A model generated the notes under the pieces. It ran no database searches and was not told where the DNA came from. It saw only the letters and a list, made by a program, of their open reading frames with translations. A DNA stretch of 64,000 nt from Cercophora sp. LCS_1 (Eukaryota > Ascomycota > Sordariomycetes > Sordariales > Lasiosphaeriaceae), in contig JAPZLL010000020.1 in NCBI GenBank assembly GCA_036250225.1, forward strand, positions 577,463-641,462. The letters run 5' to 3'. How positions within the stretch are numbered: position 1 is the stretch's first letter; the number at the start of each line of letters is the position of its first letter. The position numbers and the translations under genes are program-made. Positions 53,863 through 64,000 of this stretch are shown here, piece after piece.

Positions 53863-55009
53863 TATTGGGGTGTGGGCAGGGAGGAGAAGTTTTGGATACG
53901 GTAGTACGCTGGAATAGATGGAAATGACGCCGAAAGACGTCACTCGGTGTTGGGGAATTAGAAACGGAGCTCGCATACCCCATTTTGGCTTCAAAGCACG
54001 GCGCCCATGTATAAACCTGGTCCTCCCGGTAACATCTACCAAAGCCAACCAATACCGCCATTTGGCCTTTGTTCGTTGCAAAAGGCGTCGATATTGACCA
54101 ATTGACAGGTTTTAAATTTTTCGTAGCCCGTCCAGAAAAGGAAGAACGCATCATAAAGTCCAACACCAGGCGGGTAGCGGTGTTCCAAAGCCACGCAGAG
54201 GCCTAGCCGGGCCAGGTTTACTTACATAGTAGCAGTGTGTCAGAAATGGAAATAGGGGTGTGCAAAGAATGAAGAGCTCTTGAGAATTTTGGAAACTGAG
54301 GAATTAGGGAGTTGGGGCAAATTGTAAAATGAACGGAGGCTGTTGAATACTATCTCAGTAGCCTTGATCGCATCTGCCCAAGTGTTTTGACCAAGGTTCA
54401 TCAAGAAGAGCAGGACCTACCACTGAAGATGTGTTGTGAAGTGCGTCTTTCCTGTCATTCGCCTGCCAGACTCAGCCAACAAGATGCAGCTCCCAAACCA
54501 GTTATCAAATTTTGCCCGTTGCTCTCGACAACCCCTCGTTCGGTCTGAAGCCACACGCCCCGAGTCCCAGGCTCAGTGCAGCAGTGAATGTCCAAAGCGG
54601 GTCCGCAAAACCTGTCCTTGTTTATTTATTTCCCCAGGGCTTCCCTTCCAAACTTTTCCTTCTCCACCAACCTTTCTCCATCAGCATTCCTAAACCTGGT
54701 TATTGGCATAGCACTTCTTGGTACTGGAGCACTTCTTTTTCGCATTACAAGGTCAATAACTTGACAAAATGTGTTATTTTCTTTTAGAAACCTGCTAACC
54801 TTTGGTTTGTTTACTTCACAGCACGATACTTTGGCGCTTCCGTCCGTTCTTTCTCGACAACGCTTCCTTGTGTCGCGAGTTTCTTTCCGTCCTGCCAACC
54901 ATTGGCGACTTTCGTCCGGCTTGGTTGCCTGCCGCGCTTTACACATTGTTTTGGCTTCTCGTCGCGTCCCCGATTGATTCCCTGGGTTTGTCAACGGGAA
55001 CCAGACAAA
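53863..55009. other. Intergenic, nothing recognised
   Basis: About 1.1 kb preceding the F-box gene. CT-rich tracts near 54830-54950 are typical of a fungal core promoter and 5' UTR. No gene or repeat. Confidence 0.5.
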
Positions 55010-56861
55010 ATGACCGACGCCCACACCAACAGCAGCGCACCGGGCCTGGCTGGGAACACAGGTAAATATTCCCTCTCAAGCATGGTTTACCCTTGGATAG
55101 GACGTGCTAATACTCTCGTGTATAGCCCTAGGCATTATTGACTATGGCGCTCGCTCTTCCACTTCCAATGGTTCGATCGCAGCCAGTGGTCAGAGCGATG
55201 GCTTGACGCAAGCCTCGGGTACCAACTCCGAGCAGGCTGAAGCCACCAATGCGCAGGGCACAGTCCTCGACAACGGCCTGGCCAATATCTCGGTCAGCGA
55301 CTCCGATCACGACGGTCACGCCATCTCCTCCTCTTCCACCGCCATTATTTTCGAAGACATCTCCACCGAGACCTGGGACTCTGTCCCCTGGGACCCAGCC
55401 ACAGGCTACAACCAAGCCGACGGCAGTGACGCCCACCCGCACCTAATCGAGTTCAACCCGTGGAAAGACATCATTGGCTTCGTCCCATCGCGTCATTACA
55501 AAGTCGGGCCCAACAACTTCAGGCTTATGTCCACCGACGTCCTGCAATGCATGCTCCCCTTCCTCGACAACGTGTCTCTGCTTGCCCTCAGCCAAGCCTG
55601 TCCCGATCTGCGCAAGCAAATCAACCCCATCGACCCCTCCTCCCTGAACCCAGCCGAGAAATGGTCCTTCATCCTCCTCCTAGAGCGCGACTCCCCCGAC
55701 AAAATCGCCTGCCAAAAGTGCAAACTCCTCCACCCGCCTCAACCCCTCCACGGCGCGACCATCCGTTCCTACATCCACAAGCCACCCCACCGGCACTGCG
55801 AATTCGACCACACGCCCATGACCATGTTCGGCATCCACATGGAGCTCGCCCTCACATCGGTCCGCCTCGTCGCCAAGCACCACCTCCGCCAGCAGCAACT
55901 CCAGCTCAAGCGCGTCCTCAACCAAGGCTTCACCACCTGGCGCCACATCCTCCCGTCCATCCGCATCTTTACGCAATCCGCCCTCCACCTCATCGACGGG
56001 AGCCTGGTCGGCATGTACCAAACCTACATCCACCCGTTTAATTCCAAAGGCCAATTCACCGGCCGCGCAGCCTGGCTCCTCGAACGGGCCCTGCAATACG
56101 AGCTCCCCCATCCCGACTACAAGCTCTCGCGCGGCGATGACTTTCTCAGAAAATGCCCCTGGACGAGATGCGGCAGCAGCACAGACGAGTGGCATCCCAT
56201 GCGCGCCGAGTTCCATCGCAAGGAAGGGCATTTCTCCAACTGCTATGATCTGGACGCCATCTTTACAAGGGACATGGTGCAGGTCCACGCCAAGCCACCG
56301 GTGTTTTGCGCCATGTTCCACGACCAGCCGTGCACGCTGATGGGGTGTATCTTTGATACGCAGAAGCAAGTGTCTAGGTTGGGCACGGTGGTGAAGCATC
56401 CCATGGTGCCGACGTTGCATGCTGTGAATGGGGTGGATGTGCCCGGTGTGGGTAAGTGTGTGGTGATTACGCGGTGGGACGATTATGGTGGGGTGCAAAC
56501 GGGGGAGTGGAGGAAGTGGGAGGCGCGGGCGTTTTTCGCGCAGTATTTCTGTACGACGCCGGGGGATGTGGATGATGGGGTGATGGAGAGGAGGAATGCG
56601 CCGAGGTACTTGAGGCGGTTGGGGTATGAGAATGGCGATGAGATGTATGAGAGGGTGGTGGAGGTCGCGAGGATGGGGAGACCGAGTGGACAGGTGATGG
56701 AGGGACGGTATTATCCTATCCCGACGGAGGCTGTGAGGAGAGGACTGAGTGGTCCGTCGAATTGTCCTGCTGTTGAGGGCTTGGAGATTGGTAGGTGGAA
56801 TGATGATGCTGGGTATCTGATGAACGGGGGTGTTTGGAGGGGGTTTGATGGTAGCGATTGA
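55010..56861 (+). CDS. F-box-domain protein
   Basis: Exons 55010-55061 and 55126-56861 (intron 64 nt) give 596 codons, so 595 aa. The start MTDAHTNSSAPGLAG continues across a split Ala codon into LGIIDYGARSSTSNG. After a low-complexity acidic head, residues about 155-185 read MSTDVLQCMLPFLDNVSLLA with LSQACPDLRKQI, an F-box-like helix set. F-box proteins recruit substrates to SCF ubiquitin ligases. Downstream is a Cys/His-bearing region (IACQKCKLLHPP; CPWTRCGSSTDEWHPM) and a long conserved-looking C-terminal part (VFCAMFHDQPCTLMGCIF). The frame is intact. The substrate is unknown, and the F-box call rests on this helical pattern. Confidence 0.7.
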
Positions 56862-57327
56862 AGGACGGGTGGTGGGTGGACAATGGGTGTTGGTTCTTTG
56901 GACTGGTCCATGTCGGGTCATGGGTAACCCTACCTAGACCCGGAGCCGCGGTAGGATTGTAAGAATGCTAGTAGAATAGCAAGAGGTACGTCCTCGGTAG
57001 AATCTTCGCTATCACCACCTTGGTATGCCTGACCCTGAAGTAATGGTAAGAAAAGTTGATGACCAATTTCTGAAGGGCTCTGAGCTCACTCTGGAACGCC
57101 CAGTCTACCTCGCTACACAATTCACACTTGACACAGTTCAAGAACAATCAACTCCAAATAACTGGCATTTATATAATCTTGGCAATCTGCCAGTGCTAAT
57201 AAATCTGGTGGATGTCTCAAGCAACACAGTCTGAAAACTCCTCCACTGTGACATGATATACACGCTAGATGGACACAAGAAAAAGCTGAACACGTCCTCC
57301 ACTCGTCAGCATGTCTTGCATTTACAA
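56862..57327. other. Convergent 3' region
   Basis: About 465 bp between the F-box and DUF1996 genes, with raised AT content near 57110-57250. Nothing is recognised. Confidence 0.5.
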
Positions 57328-58508
57328 TTAAGCGACCTGGCCGGGCATCGAGGTGAGCCCTGTTAAACATGTTAGTCTTGACCTCCCAGCGTTGGAGGAT
57401 AAACTCACAGCTGTTCTCGCCAATGTCCTCCTTGGCGCTCTGGGCCTTGGTGCAGGCAATGGCCTGGGCGTCAGTCTGGCGGGTAAGGGCCTTGCAGCGG
57501 TCACCCGAGCACTTGGTGTCCATGGCCTTCTGGAGGGCGTCGCCCTTCCAGCCAAAGAGGTAGTCACCGTGGATTCCGTGGCCCGTGTTGTCGCCATGGC
57601 TCCAGTAGAAGGGCTGCGAGCCGTCGGCGGGCCACTCAGCCTTGTTGTTGAAGGCAACGGTGTCGTACATGATCTCGTACATGACCTGAGGGATCTTGAC
57701 GGGATGGCTGGACGGGCAGGCACCGCCGCTCTCAAAGGTGCCGGTGGCGGGGTACGAGATGTGGCTCTTGTGGTCGGGGCTGTCGGTGTTCTTGCCATCC
57801 CAGCACGAGGGGAAGGTGACGGTCACACGCCAGCCACCGCCGCAGGTGCTCTTGGGGAAGCCCTTGGTGTCGGATCCCGTGCAGGGAGCGCCACCGAAGG
57901 GGTTCTGCTGGTAGTTGGGGGCGCAGCGGAAGCAGAGACCCGAGGGGACCTTCTTGGCGTCCGTGTTGGCCGGGTCACCGACAAGCATGCGGAAGCCCTA
58001 CACGGTGTTAGTGTTGGTCTGCCGGTTACTTAGAGGTTGGAAAAGACTCACGGGCTTGAAGGCCGTGACCTTGGCGCTGGCCTGGTAACCACGGATGCTG
58101 AGACACCATTAGCACGTTTTAATCCCTGATTCACTGAGACACTCACTAGTAGACGGTCATGCCGCCCTTGACGCCAAGACCCAAGTTGGTGTACAAGGGC
58201 ACCTTCTTGTAGGTCCCGTTGCGGGCCTTGAAGTAGACGTTGGCTGTCCAGTAGTTGGAAAAGTCCTCGTTGTACGTGCAGCTGGTGCAGGTCGACACCG
58301 TCGGGGGGTCGAGCGAGCCCGGGGTCATGCTAACGTTGAATGAGTTGCCTCCGATGATCTGATGCATGTGCGGCGAGGGCAAGCTGCCGGGGTTGACCAG
58401 AGGATCGATGCGGTCAAACGTCAGCTGCGAGCAGCCAAAGCGCATCAGCTCCTGCGCCGCGCCCAGCTGGGCTGCCGACGCCGCGGCGAGAAGGGTCTTG
58501 AGCTGCAT
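57328..58508 (-). CDS. Secreted DUF1996 protein
   Basis: Exons 58508-58147, 58097-58052, 57997-57409 and 57359-57328 give 343 codons, so 342 aa. The signal peptide is MQLKTLLAAASAAQLGAAQE. The DUF1996 domain (PF09362) starts LMRFGCSQLTFDRIDPLVNP with HMHQIIGGNSFN and STCTSCTYNEDFSNYW. It continues YIRGYQASAKVTAFKPGFRM, TCGGGWRVTVTFPSCWDGKN, GDNTGHGIHGDYLFGWKG and KCSGDRCKALTRQ. Many cysteines fit a disulphide-rich secreted protein, and some family members carry C-terminal carbohydrate-binding modules, absent here. The last exon adds only LTSMPGQVA. All junctions keep frame, including a 46-nt exon. Enzymatic activity is not established for the family. Confidence 0.9.
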
Positions 58509-59757
58509 CTTTGCTGTCGAGTTGAAGTGCGAGAGCTGGAGGTGGGCGAGCAAGGAGACGAAAGGGGACGACGGGCACCAAAGCAGACGCCAGGGGCAAT
58601 TAGGCGCGCCATGCTGCCCTATATATCTCGTCCAGGTTTTCCCATTCGGGCAGCGGTGGCGGTGGTTGAGGTCATGTCCCGTGGCAGAACTGCCGAGCCC
58701 ATCTCCGGTTAATTCGGATGTATATTTGTCGCCAAGTCCGGGGAAGTCTTATTCGGCGGGGCAAGGAAGCTTGTATCTGCGAGTCGGATCAATAGGCGCG
58801 TCAAAAACACACGTCTTTGGATAAACCGACATCTAAACAGCTTGTTCGGCACGTGCTGGGCAAAGATAGTAGCTCGCCACATTCCGAGTTCCGAGCGATG
58901 GGTAATTACGTTCCGCGGACGTCGAGAAGCCTTCCACGACATGATGCCGCCGGGATTGATGAGGCGGCTCTCCCAACGTCGCACCCTGCATCTGGATCGG
59001 CCCTGGATTCGATTCTAGGCGCGCTGGCATCTGTGGTTTGCCTTGGCATTTCGAAAACGTTGACACCGGGCATTTGGAGGCGCTGACGTATCTGACTTGG
59101 AAGCGCGTAGCTGATGCGGTGGTGGGCAAAATCGCGGCTTGAGCCGGGAAGGAGACTCCTGGAAGCGCCCAACAACCCCTGCATCAAAGTGGGAAGCAAG
59201 GACGTTGGAGATTGAAATGAAAAAAGTCGTCACTGCGAGTAGGAGGGTATATCATCTCGGATCGTGGAGACGGCAGTACGCAAAGCCTGCGATAACGCCG
59301 GGAGTCGCCCTCGATTGGGCCGCCTGAGCCGGTTGATTGACGCTGCTGAGATTGGTGGCCCGCAAACAGTGCGGGATGGCGAGTGGTCGAGATTCAGTTA
59401 TGACTGATCCGTGAGCGGTCACGTGGGCGAGCCTGGGAAAGGGACAGAAGGATCCACTTTGCCGGCTCGCGCCGAAGTCGTGGATCTCGAGCGCCGAGAG
59501 CTGGGATGGAAGCTACCGCACAACTCTTTGCCGTTCGTTTCAACACCGCCGTGTTCCTTTCCGCGATTAACTCCGATAAAGCGATGGACTTCCTTGATAC
59601 TTGTATTGGTCTATCTCCCTTTAGGCCTAGGCTAGGGGCCGCAGTCGGACAGTGGACCTTTTAGCGATGCAGCCCTCTGTGGCGGCGTGACTTGACGCCA
59701 TGATCCTTCCAGCGCCATCGTCGTAAAATCCTCAACTCGTCCTGCAAATTCGACTTG
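58509..59757. other. Intergenic, nothing recognised
   Basis: The upstream region of the DUF1996 gene and flank of the following fossil. No gene was supported on either strand. Confidence 0.5.
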
Positions 59758-60230
59758 AATGAACCGACATTTCTTCTCGCCGTCTGTATTCACAAAACGG
59801 TTAAGGGTTGGAAAAAAACGCGAGCAGGGCTGATCAAACGGCCCGATGCGCTCGGAGGACCAGCAGTCGCGGTGACCACCCCTGCTGCAGTGATTGCCTC
59901 TCGTGAAGCAGTCTTTGCGACACCAGAACTCCCGGAGTTGATCCTCTTAGGGCTCGACGCGAAACCTATTCTCGTTGTCGCGCAGCGTGTTTGCAAGTTC
60001 TGGCAAAACGTCGTCACACATCGATTCGCCTTCAGCGCCGCCTATTTTTCGCCCCCGATCCAGGCCTCGGTTTAATCGACGGGACAAAGGCCCGTGTTTA
60101 ATCCGCTTCTGCAAGCCTGGTTCTCCGAGTTCTACCCCTTGGCTCGCCGGCAGGATGGTCGTCGTCCTACCCGGTGGCTTGCGCATGGGCGAACTACTTG
60201 ACGAAATGTGGCCGATATCCTGGGGAAAGA
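59758..60230 (+). pseudogene. F-box-like protein fragment
   Basis: Residues REAVFATPELPELILLGLD then ILVVAQRVCKFWQNVVTH follow the F-box-like opening of a large fungal family (xELLExILLxLDxxTLLxxAQRVxRxW). After FSAAYFSPP the frame changes, and VFNPLLQAWFSEFYPLARR, also typical of that family, is read in another frame before a stop. No intron with usable signals repairs it. No ATG precedes the block in frame within 80 bp. It is a decayed copy of unknown original length. Confidence 0.5.
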
Positions 60231-60665
60231 AGGTACCGTCTGCTGGGCACTTTAAATGGTGTGCTTGGAACCTTTCTTCACCCCCATTCTTCGCCCATCC
60301 AATGGAGTGGGGCAAATGGGGACTGAAAGAGACTGCGATATCGGAATGGGCTTCATCGTCTTAATTTCCGGCATACAAAATGCGCTGAGCGCTGCAGCAA
60401 GGGAATTGGGGGTTGGCGATGCCATAACCATGGCGTCAGGGCAAAACGGTACAGGTCGAAGGATTATAAGCCGAAAGGGCTACTTTCCTTGCCAGAGGAA
60501 GATTGAACCTGGTGACCTAACCTCATATACTGCAACCGCTTGTTTACGCCCTCTCAGAGATAACAACAGGGTGTCGAATGCATCACTTAGACGTGACGTG
60601 CGGTCGAGGACGAAGTCTACGGAGCCTTTGCAGCCTGGCTGACTGGCCGCGCGGTTGCCACCGTT

Positions 60666-60878
60666 TTAGAGGACGATGGTGTTGAGGGCTAAAAGGGTAT
60701 CTTGGAGTCTGTCAGTATATGGCGAGGGAAAAGAGCCTAGGCTAGAGTGGTAAAAGCCGATAGAGCCAGGGGCTCACCGGCTGGGATTGATGTCGGCGAC
60801 CAGGGCTTCAGGTGCCAGCTTCAGGGCCGTGACACATACGGCTGTGACGAGGAATCGAAGGAGGGAACGCAGGGCCAT
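60666..60878 (-). CDS. Spliced 47-aa micro-protein
   Basis: The minus-strand ATG at 60878 opens MALRSLLRFLVTAVCVTALK then LAPEALVADINPS. A GTGAGC donor after 60778 and an acceptor CTGACAG before 60708 remove 69 nt, and the frame ends RLQDTLLALNTIVL with a stop at 60666: 48 codons in total. The first 20 residues are hydrophobic with an early Arg pair, so a signal anchor or short membrane or mitochondrial peptide is plausible. Evidence is limited to start, splice signals, frame and composition; no homologue is known to me. Confidence 0.4.
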
Positions 60879-62941
60879 TGCTTCTCGTGGAACTAACGAA
60901 GTCGGAAATGCTCAAGTATGACAGAGGGGGGGGGGGAAGGAAAGAAGGGCGGCCGTGATGACGGTGAGGATACTCTGCACTAATAATCATTCGAACGGAG
61001 ATTTGTATAGCGAGATTGTGAGCCGAGAGAGTTGAAAGCAATGATTCTGGCAGTGAGCCACGGGAGGCGGTTTCATAGAAAGAGGGGACGATGGCAATGT
61101 GTGTGAGGGAGATGCGTGGATTTTGACATGGAGGATGGGTAATGGGAAGTCACATACTTGCCGAAAGGGAGCCACGGTGCGAATGCGTAGCCGGCAATAA
61201 ACTGGGTCACCCGGAAGTTGGAACAAAAATAAATTCGATCGAAAAACAGTGAACATGGGATAAACAGAAACACTGTGAAATACGGCTTACCCAAGGCTGT
61301 ATTATTGCTAGTAACTGTACGTGTCCGAGACCCATGCTACTCCTCCTCGTCTCTCGTTCCCTCCTTGGTCACATTTTCCGCTGCCCCCTTTTTCTGCTTC
61401 TCCAGCTATCTGTCATCGCTTCGCATTCGGATCCGAAGCTGGCTAAGATTACAGAGAGTCATCGACCGAAGACGTCCGATGGCATGCCCTCCCCTTTTCC
61501 TCTTATCTGACCAATCCTACCAGTTTACCACTCAACCCTCAAAATGTCTGACAAGTGGATCAGCCGGTCATAGGGGGTAACAGACTGAATGCTTCCCCTG
61601 CAATCGAAGACAAAGGAAGCGGCGAACAAAACATAGCCCCCACCGCCCCGGCATGGCAGAAAAACTTGAAGCACCATTCCCCCAAACGCTGCCACTGATT
61701 GAAGGCTCCAGCTTCTTGAGGCGTTCGTGTCGCTCGGCCCCCCAATCCGGCTCAACACCCGTATAGCGGTGTACGGTCTCGTCACCGTCGGTGTCAACAC
61801 CCTTCCCCACAGCCAAGCCCTTTCGGACCAAAGAACAATTTTGAATCTGTGAAGGAACACCCTAGCTGCATCGGCTATGAAGTGGTAAACATAGTCCTCG
61901 AGCCGCTTATGGATGCTTTTCGATGGAATGCCGTACGATCTGAAAGTGCACCGAAGACCGAAGAGCCGAGAGAATTTGCGGATCAGTCTTGCTTGCCTTC
62001 ACCCACCGTTTGAGTTCCTTGCTCCATTTGGTAGGACCATGGGGAGGGGGTGGGGGTAAATCCCGAGTTCCGTGGGGACATATGGCCACTCTGGAAATTG
62101 CACAGGCGGTGACAGAGTGGCTCGTTTGCTGTCTGGGCATAGCAGGTATGTGCGGTGACCACGGTGGTAATGAAGGAGAAAGTAGATACGATCTGTAGGT
62201 AATTCGGGTTTGCTAGTGTGTCGTGCGAGTACCTAGTTCTCTGTTTATCATCAGCTCGAGAGATCGTCTCCGGCGTTGTATCTCCATGGAGCTCTTCGGC
62301 CGGTTACTTATGCTTGCAAGAGCGTCTGTTGCTTCCCGAGACGCCGCTTCACCGCTCCTCTCGGTGAGTCCCCAGGGATCGGACGCCGCAGAGGCGCCTC
62401 AACCTACTTGTTGACGTGGAAGGCCGTGGGGGCAGAACACTGGGAGGGAGGATTTGTGCCGCCCAGACCCCCCGTGCTGTCTGGAGACGGCTGGCTGCAG
62501 CGCGAAGCAGGGATGAAAAGTAATGAGCAGAGGAGAGTAGCAGGTGCAGGGGCGGAGGGGTGCCAGTACCCGGGGTTCCGGTTGGTTGTTGCAGTGAGGA
62601 GGTGAAGGAGGGGAGGCGGACGTTGGGGGGACGAAGAGGGTGACAAAGGCTGGGTGGTCGCGACCCAATACCACCATTTCAATTTCGCACAACGGGCAAA
62701 TTGCTCCAGTACTCGCCATCACGGAGGAAATTACCTGCTATCTCGTGTCCTTCCGTCATGTCATCACCCCGCCGTGGGAGTGATGATTCTGTAGATGTAC
62801 TCGACCGCTACATCCAGGGCCGGGGGTATCCCAGTCACCCCGCCGGATGACCCTTTTGGGCCTTTCATGCCCTTCCATCTAATCAGGGATGTAAAAACAA
62901 CCACCAGTAGCTGACCAGCAGCTTTTGTCAGCTATTATGCC
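60879..62941. other. 2 kb intergenic region
   Basis: A G10 run lies near 60927. The minus strand at 61525-61860 is open but not protein-like. No gene, repeat or RNA could be supported. Confidence 0.5.
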
Positions 62942-63715
62942 TCAAATATTGGCACTTGCCGGCTGGGGCACTGGACACCACATCATGGCCTCCAGAGTCA
63001 GCTTCTCCGCCTCGCCAGGGACCTGGATGTAAAATGTCCCGACCGCCTGAAACCCCAGCCTACCGTACAGTAGGCGGCCCATGGGACTGGCCATGACCGA
63101 CATATCCCGTAGGCTATCCTTGACAACGACGTCCATGGCCCACCTGCAAAGCGATGATCCGTGGCCGCGTCTGTGAAATTCGGGCAGAGTAGCAAGGATC
63201 TGGAGGTGGACCTGGTCGTTGCCTATGTATGAAAAGTATTTTTCATACGCCTCTATCTGTTGCTTCCAGAATGCGTTGAAACGGCCGCGGTTGGCGTCCC
63301 TGCGAGCGCTGCCTCCCTGCTCCTCGACCCATTTTACGGCTGTCAGCTGTTAGTCGTCACATAACTGCGAAACCGATGCCGGCAACAGGGTGGGATACTT
63401 GCGCTCCTGTGTTTCGTGTTTGGTGTTAAGTCTTTTGTTTTTGTACGAAACGTTCAAGACGGCAAAGGCCACGACTATTTTTTCTTCGCTGCCGGGCTCT
63501 CGGCTGTCCTCGGTCACTACCAAGGTCCAATCATCGTATTCCAGGAAACAATTGATCAGCATTTTTGAGTATTTATAATGGTCGTCAGGATAGTCGCCAC
63601 GCAATGGAAAGCGGTATTCCCACTGGGGATCTAGGGGCATCGCGCTGACGAACACGTTGGTGACCGCATCGATATCGGAGGAGCGAGCCAGCCGAGGCTG
63701 TATTAGATTAGCCAT
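62942..63715 (-). pseudogene. GNAT-family acetyltransferase, splice frame off by one
   Basis: The N-terminal exon from ATG 63715 reads MANLIQPRLARSSDIDAVTN then WTLVVTEDS and IVVAFAVLNVSYKNKR. The C-terminal exon 63346-62942 holds DQVHLQILATLPEFHRRGHG with SSLCRWAMDVVV (acetyl-CoA-binding motif A, R-R-G-H-G) and ASPMGRLLYGRLGFQAVGT (motif B). The best intron is 63347-63398 (GTATCC...CTAACAG), which joins QERK to LTAVKWVEEQGG only if one more G is present at the donor side. As written the sum is 722 nt. A weak alternative donor (GTTTCG after AVLN) would restore frame but delete conserved residues. The gene is otherwise complete at about 241 codons. The substrate is unknown. Confidence 0.7.
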
Positions 63716-63901
63716 GAGGAAACTTATTCTAATGAGTTGAGGTGACAAGACGAAAATAGTAGGTCAGTATGGGGGAATGAAAGTGTAGTGATACTCATAG
63801 TCTCTGGGGGAACGAAAGGGAAGGTTAGTCGGTGTGTGACGTTTGTGGCTGCAGTGACCCGCACGTCCTGCATTGCCAGTGAGGGGCAGGAGGGCCTGGC
63901 T

Positions 63902-63902
<1 letters not shown>

Positions 63903-64000
<98 letters not shown>
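63903..64000. repeat. Poly-G run at window end, at least 98 bases
   Basis: Uninterrupted G from 63903 to the last base, preceded by TGGCTC. Nothing else in the window approaches this length; the next longest G run is 15 bases, at 24388-24402. It may be a true G tract, a contig-end artefact or filler. Confidence 0.95.

Noticed and set aside
55460..56921. Long frames opposite and alongside the F-box gene, very rich in Pro, Arg and His
   Set aside because: Shadow translation of GC-rich third positions; the F-box frame carries the domain.
57328..58033. Ala/Gly-rich plus-strand frame of 226 codons across DUF1996
   Set aside because: It is the antisense of a clearly coding, spliced DUF1996 gene.
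1..64000. tRNA, 5S rRNA, CRISPR or telomere repeats
   Set aside because: Looked for B-box-like GTTCGANTC, direct-repeat arrays and TTAGGG tracts by eye; nothing convincing. A scan with tRNAscan-SE or Infernal would be decisive.

Overview
The window is nuclear DNA of a filamentous ascomycete, most likely a Sordariomycete close to Sordariales. Genes occur on both strands, coding sequence is GC-rich, and coding regions are cut by 45-85 nt GT/AG introns with CTAAC- or CTGAC-like branch sites. The families are typical of such fungi: HET, 2EXR, DUF3176, DUF1996, Bys1, LaeA-like methyltransferase, heme-thiolate peroxidase and CLR5-ankyrin. Nothing was computed or searched. All family calls are read from motifs, and intron borders were worked out by hand from reading frame and splice signals.

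Layout. 0-9.8 kb: a patatin-like lipase (5' end outside the window), an eight-exon LaeA-like methyltransferase, an LRR-like protein, a broken HET-domain gene and a multi-pass membrane protein. 9.8-15 kb: an AT-rich island with an LTR-like sequence, a secreted Bys1-type protein, a purine-cytosine permease fossil and a frameshifted alpha/beta hydrolase. 15-24 kb: a DUF2235 hydrolase, an unknown gene, a 2EXR protein whose tail runs over two truncated metabolic gene fossils (homogentisate-dioxygenase-like and P450), then intact NOB1, the only clear housekeeping gene. 24-39 kb: a small spliced ORF, a Helo-like membrane protein, a proline-rich protein, a stand-alone serine-esterase-like protein, a TIR element, a two-TM protein and a heme-thiolate peroxidase. 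39-51 kb: a large CLR5-ankyrin protein, a small basic protein, two decayed loci, a DUF3176 protein and another membrane protein. 51-64 kb: a second TIR element with possible target-site duplications, a protein of a mainly bacterial-looking family, an intronless TFIIA-gamma-like gene, F-box proteins, a secreted DUF1996 protein, a 47-codon spliced micro-ORF, a GNAT acetyltransferase and a terminal run of at least 98 G.

Two themes stand out. Several proteins match domains that fungal NLR or allorecognition proteins carry at their N termini (patatin, HET, Helo-like, serine esterase), yet no NACHT or NB-ARC domain is present here. Many accessory genes are also broken, in a limited set of ways: short tandem microduplications (4, 7 and 10 bp), single-base deletions beside short homopolymers, and in-frame TAG codons that could derive from CAG. 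NOB1, the methyltransferase, DUF3176, DUF2235, DUF1996 and CLR5-ankyrin genes are intact. Real gene decay and consensus errors must be separated before the broken genes are interpreted.
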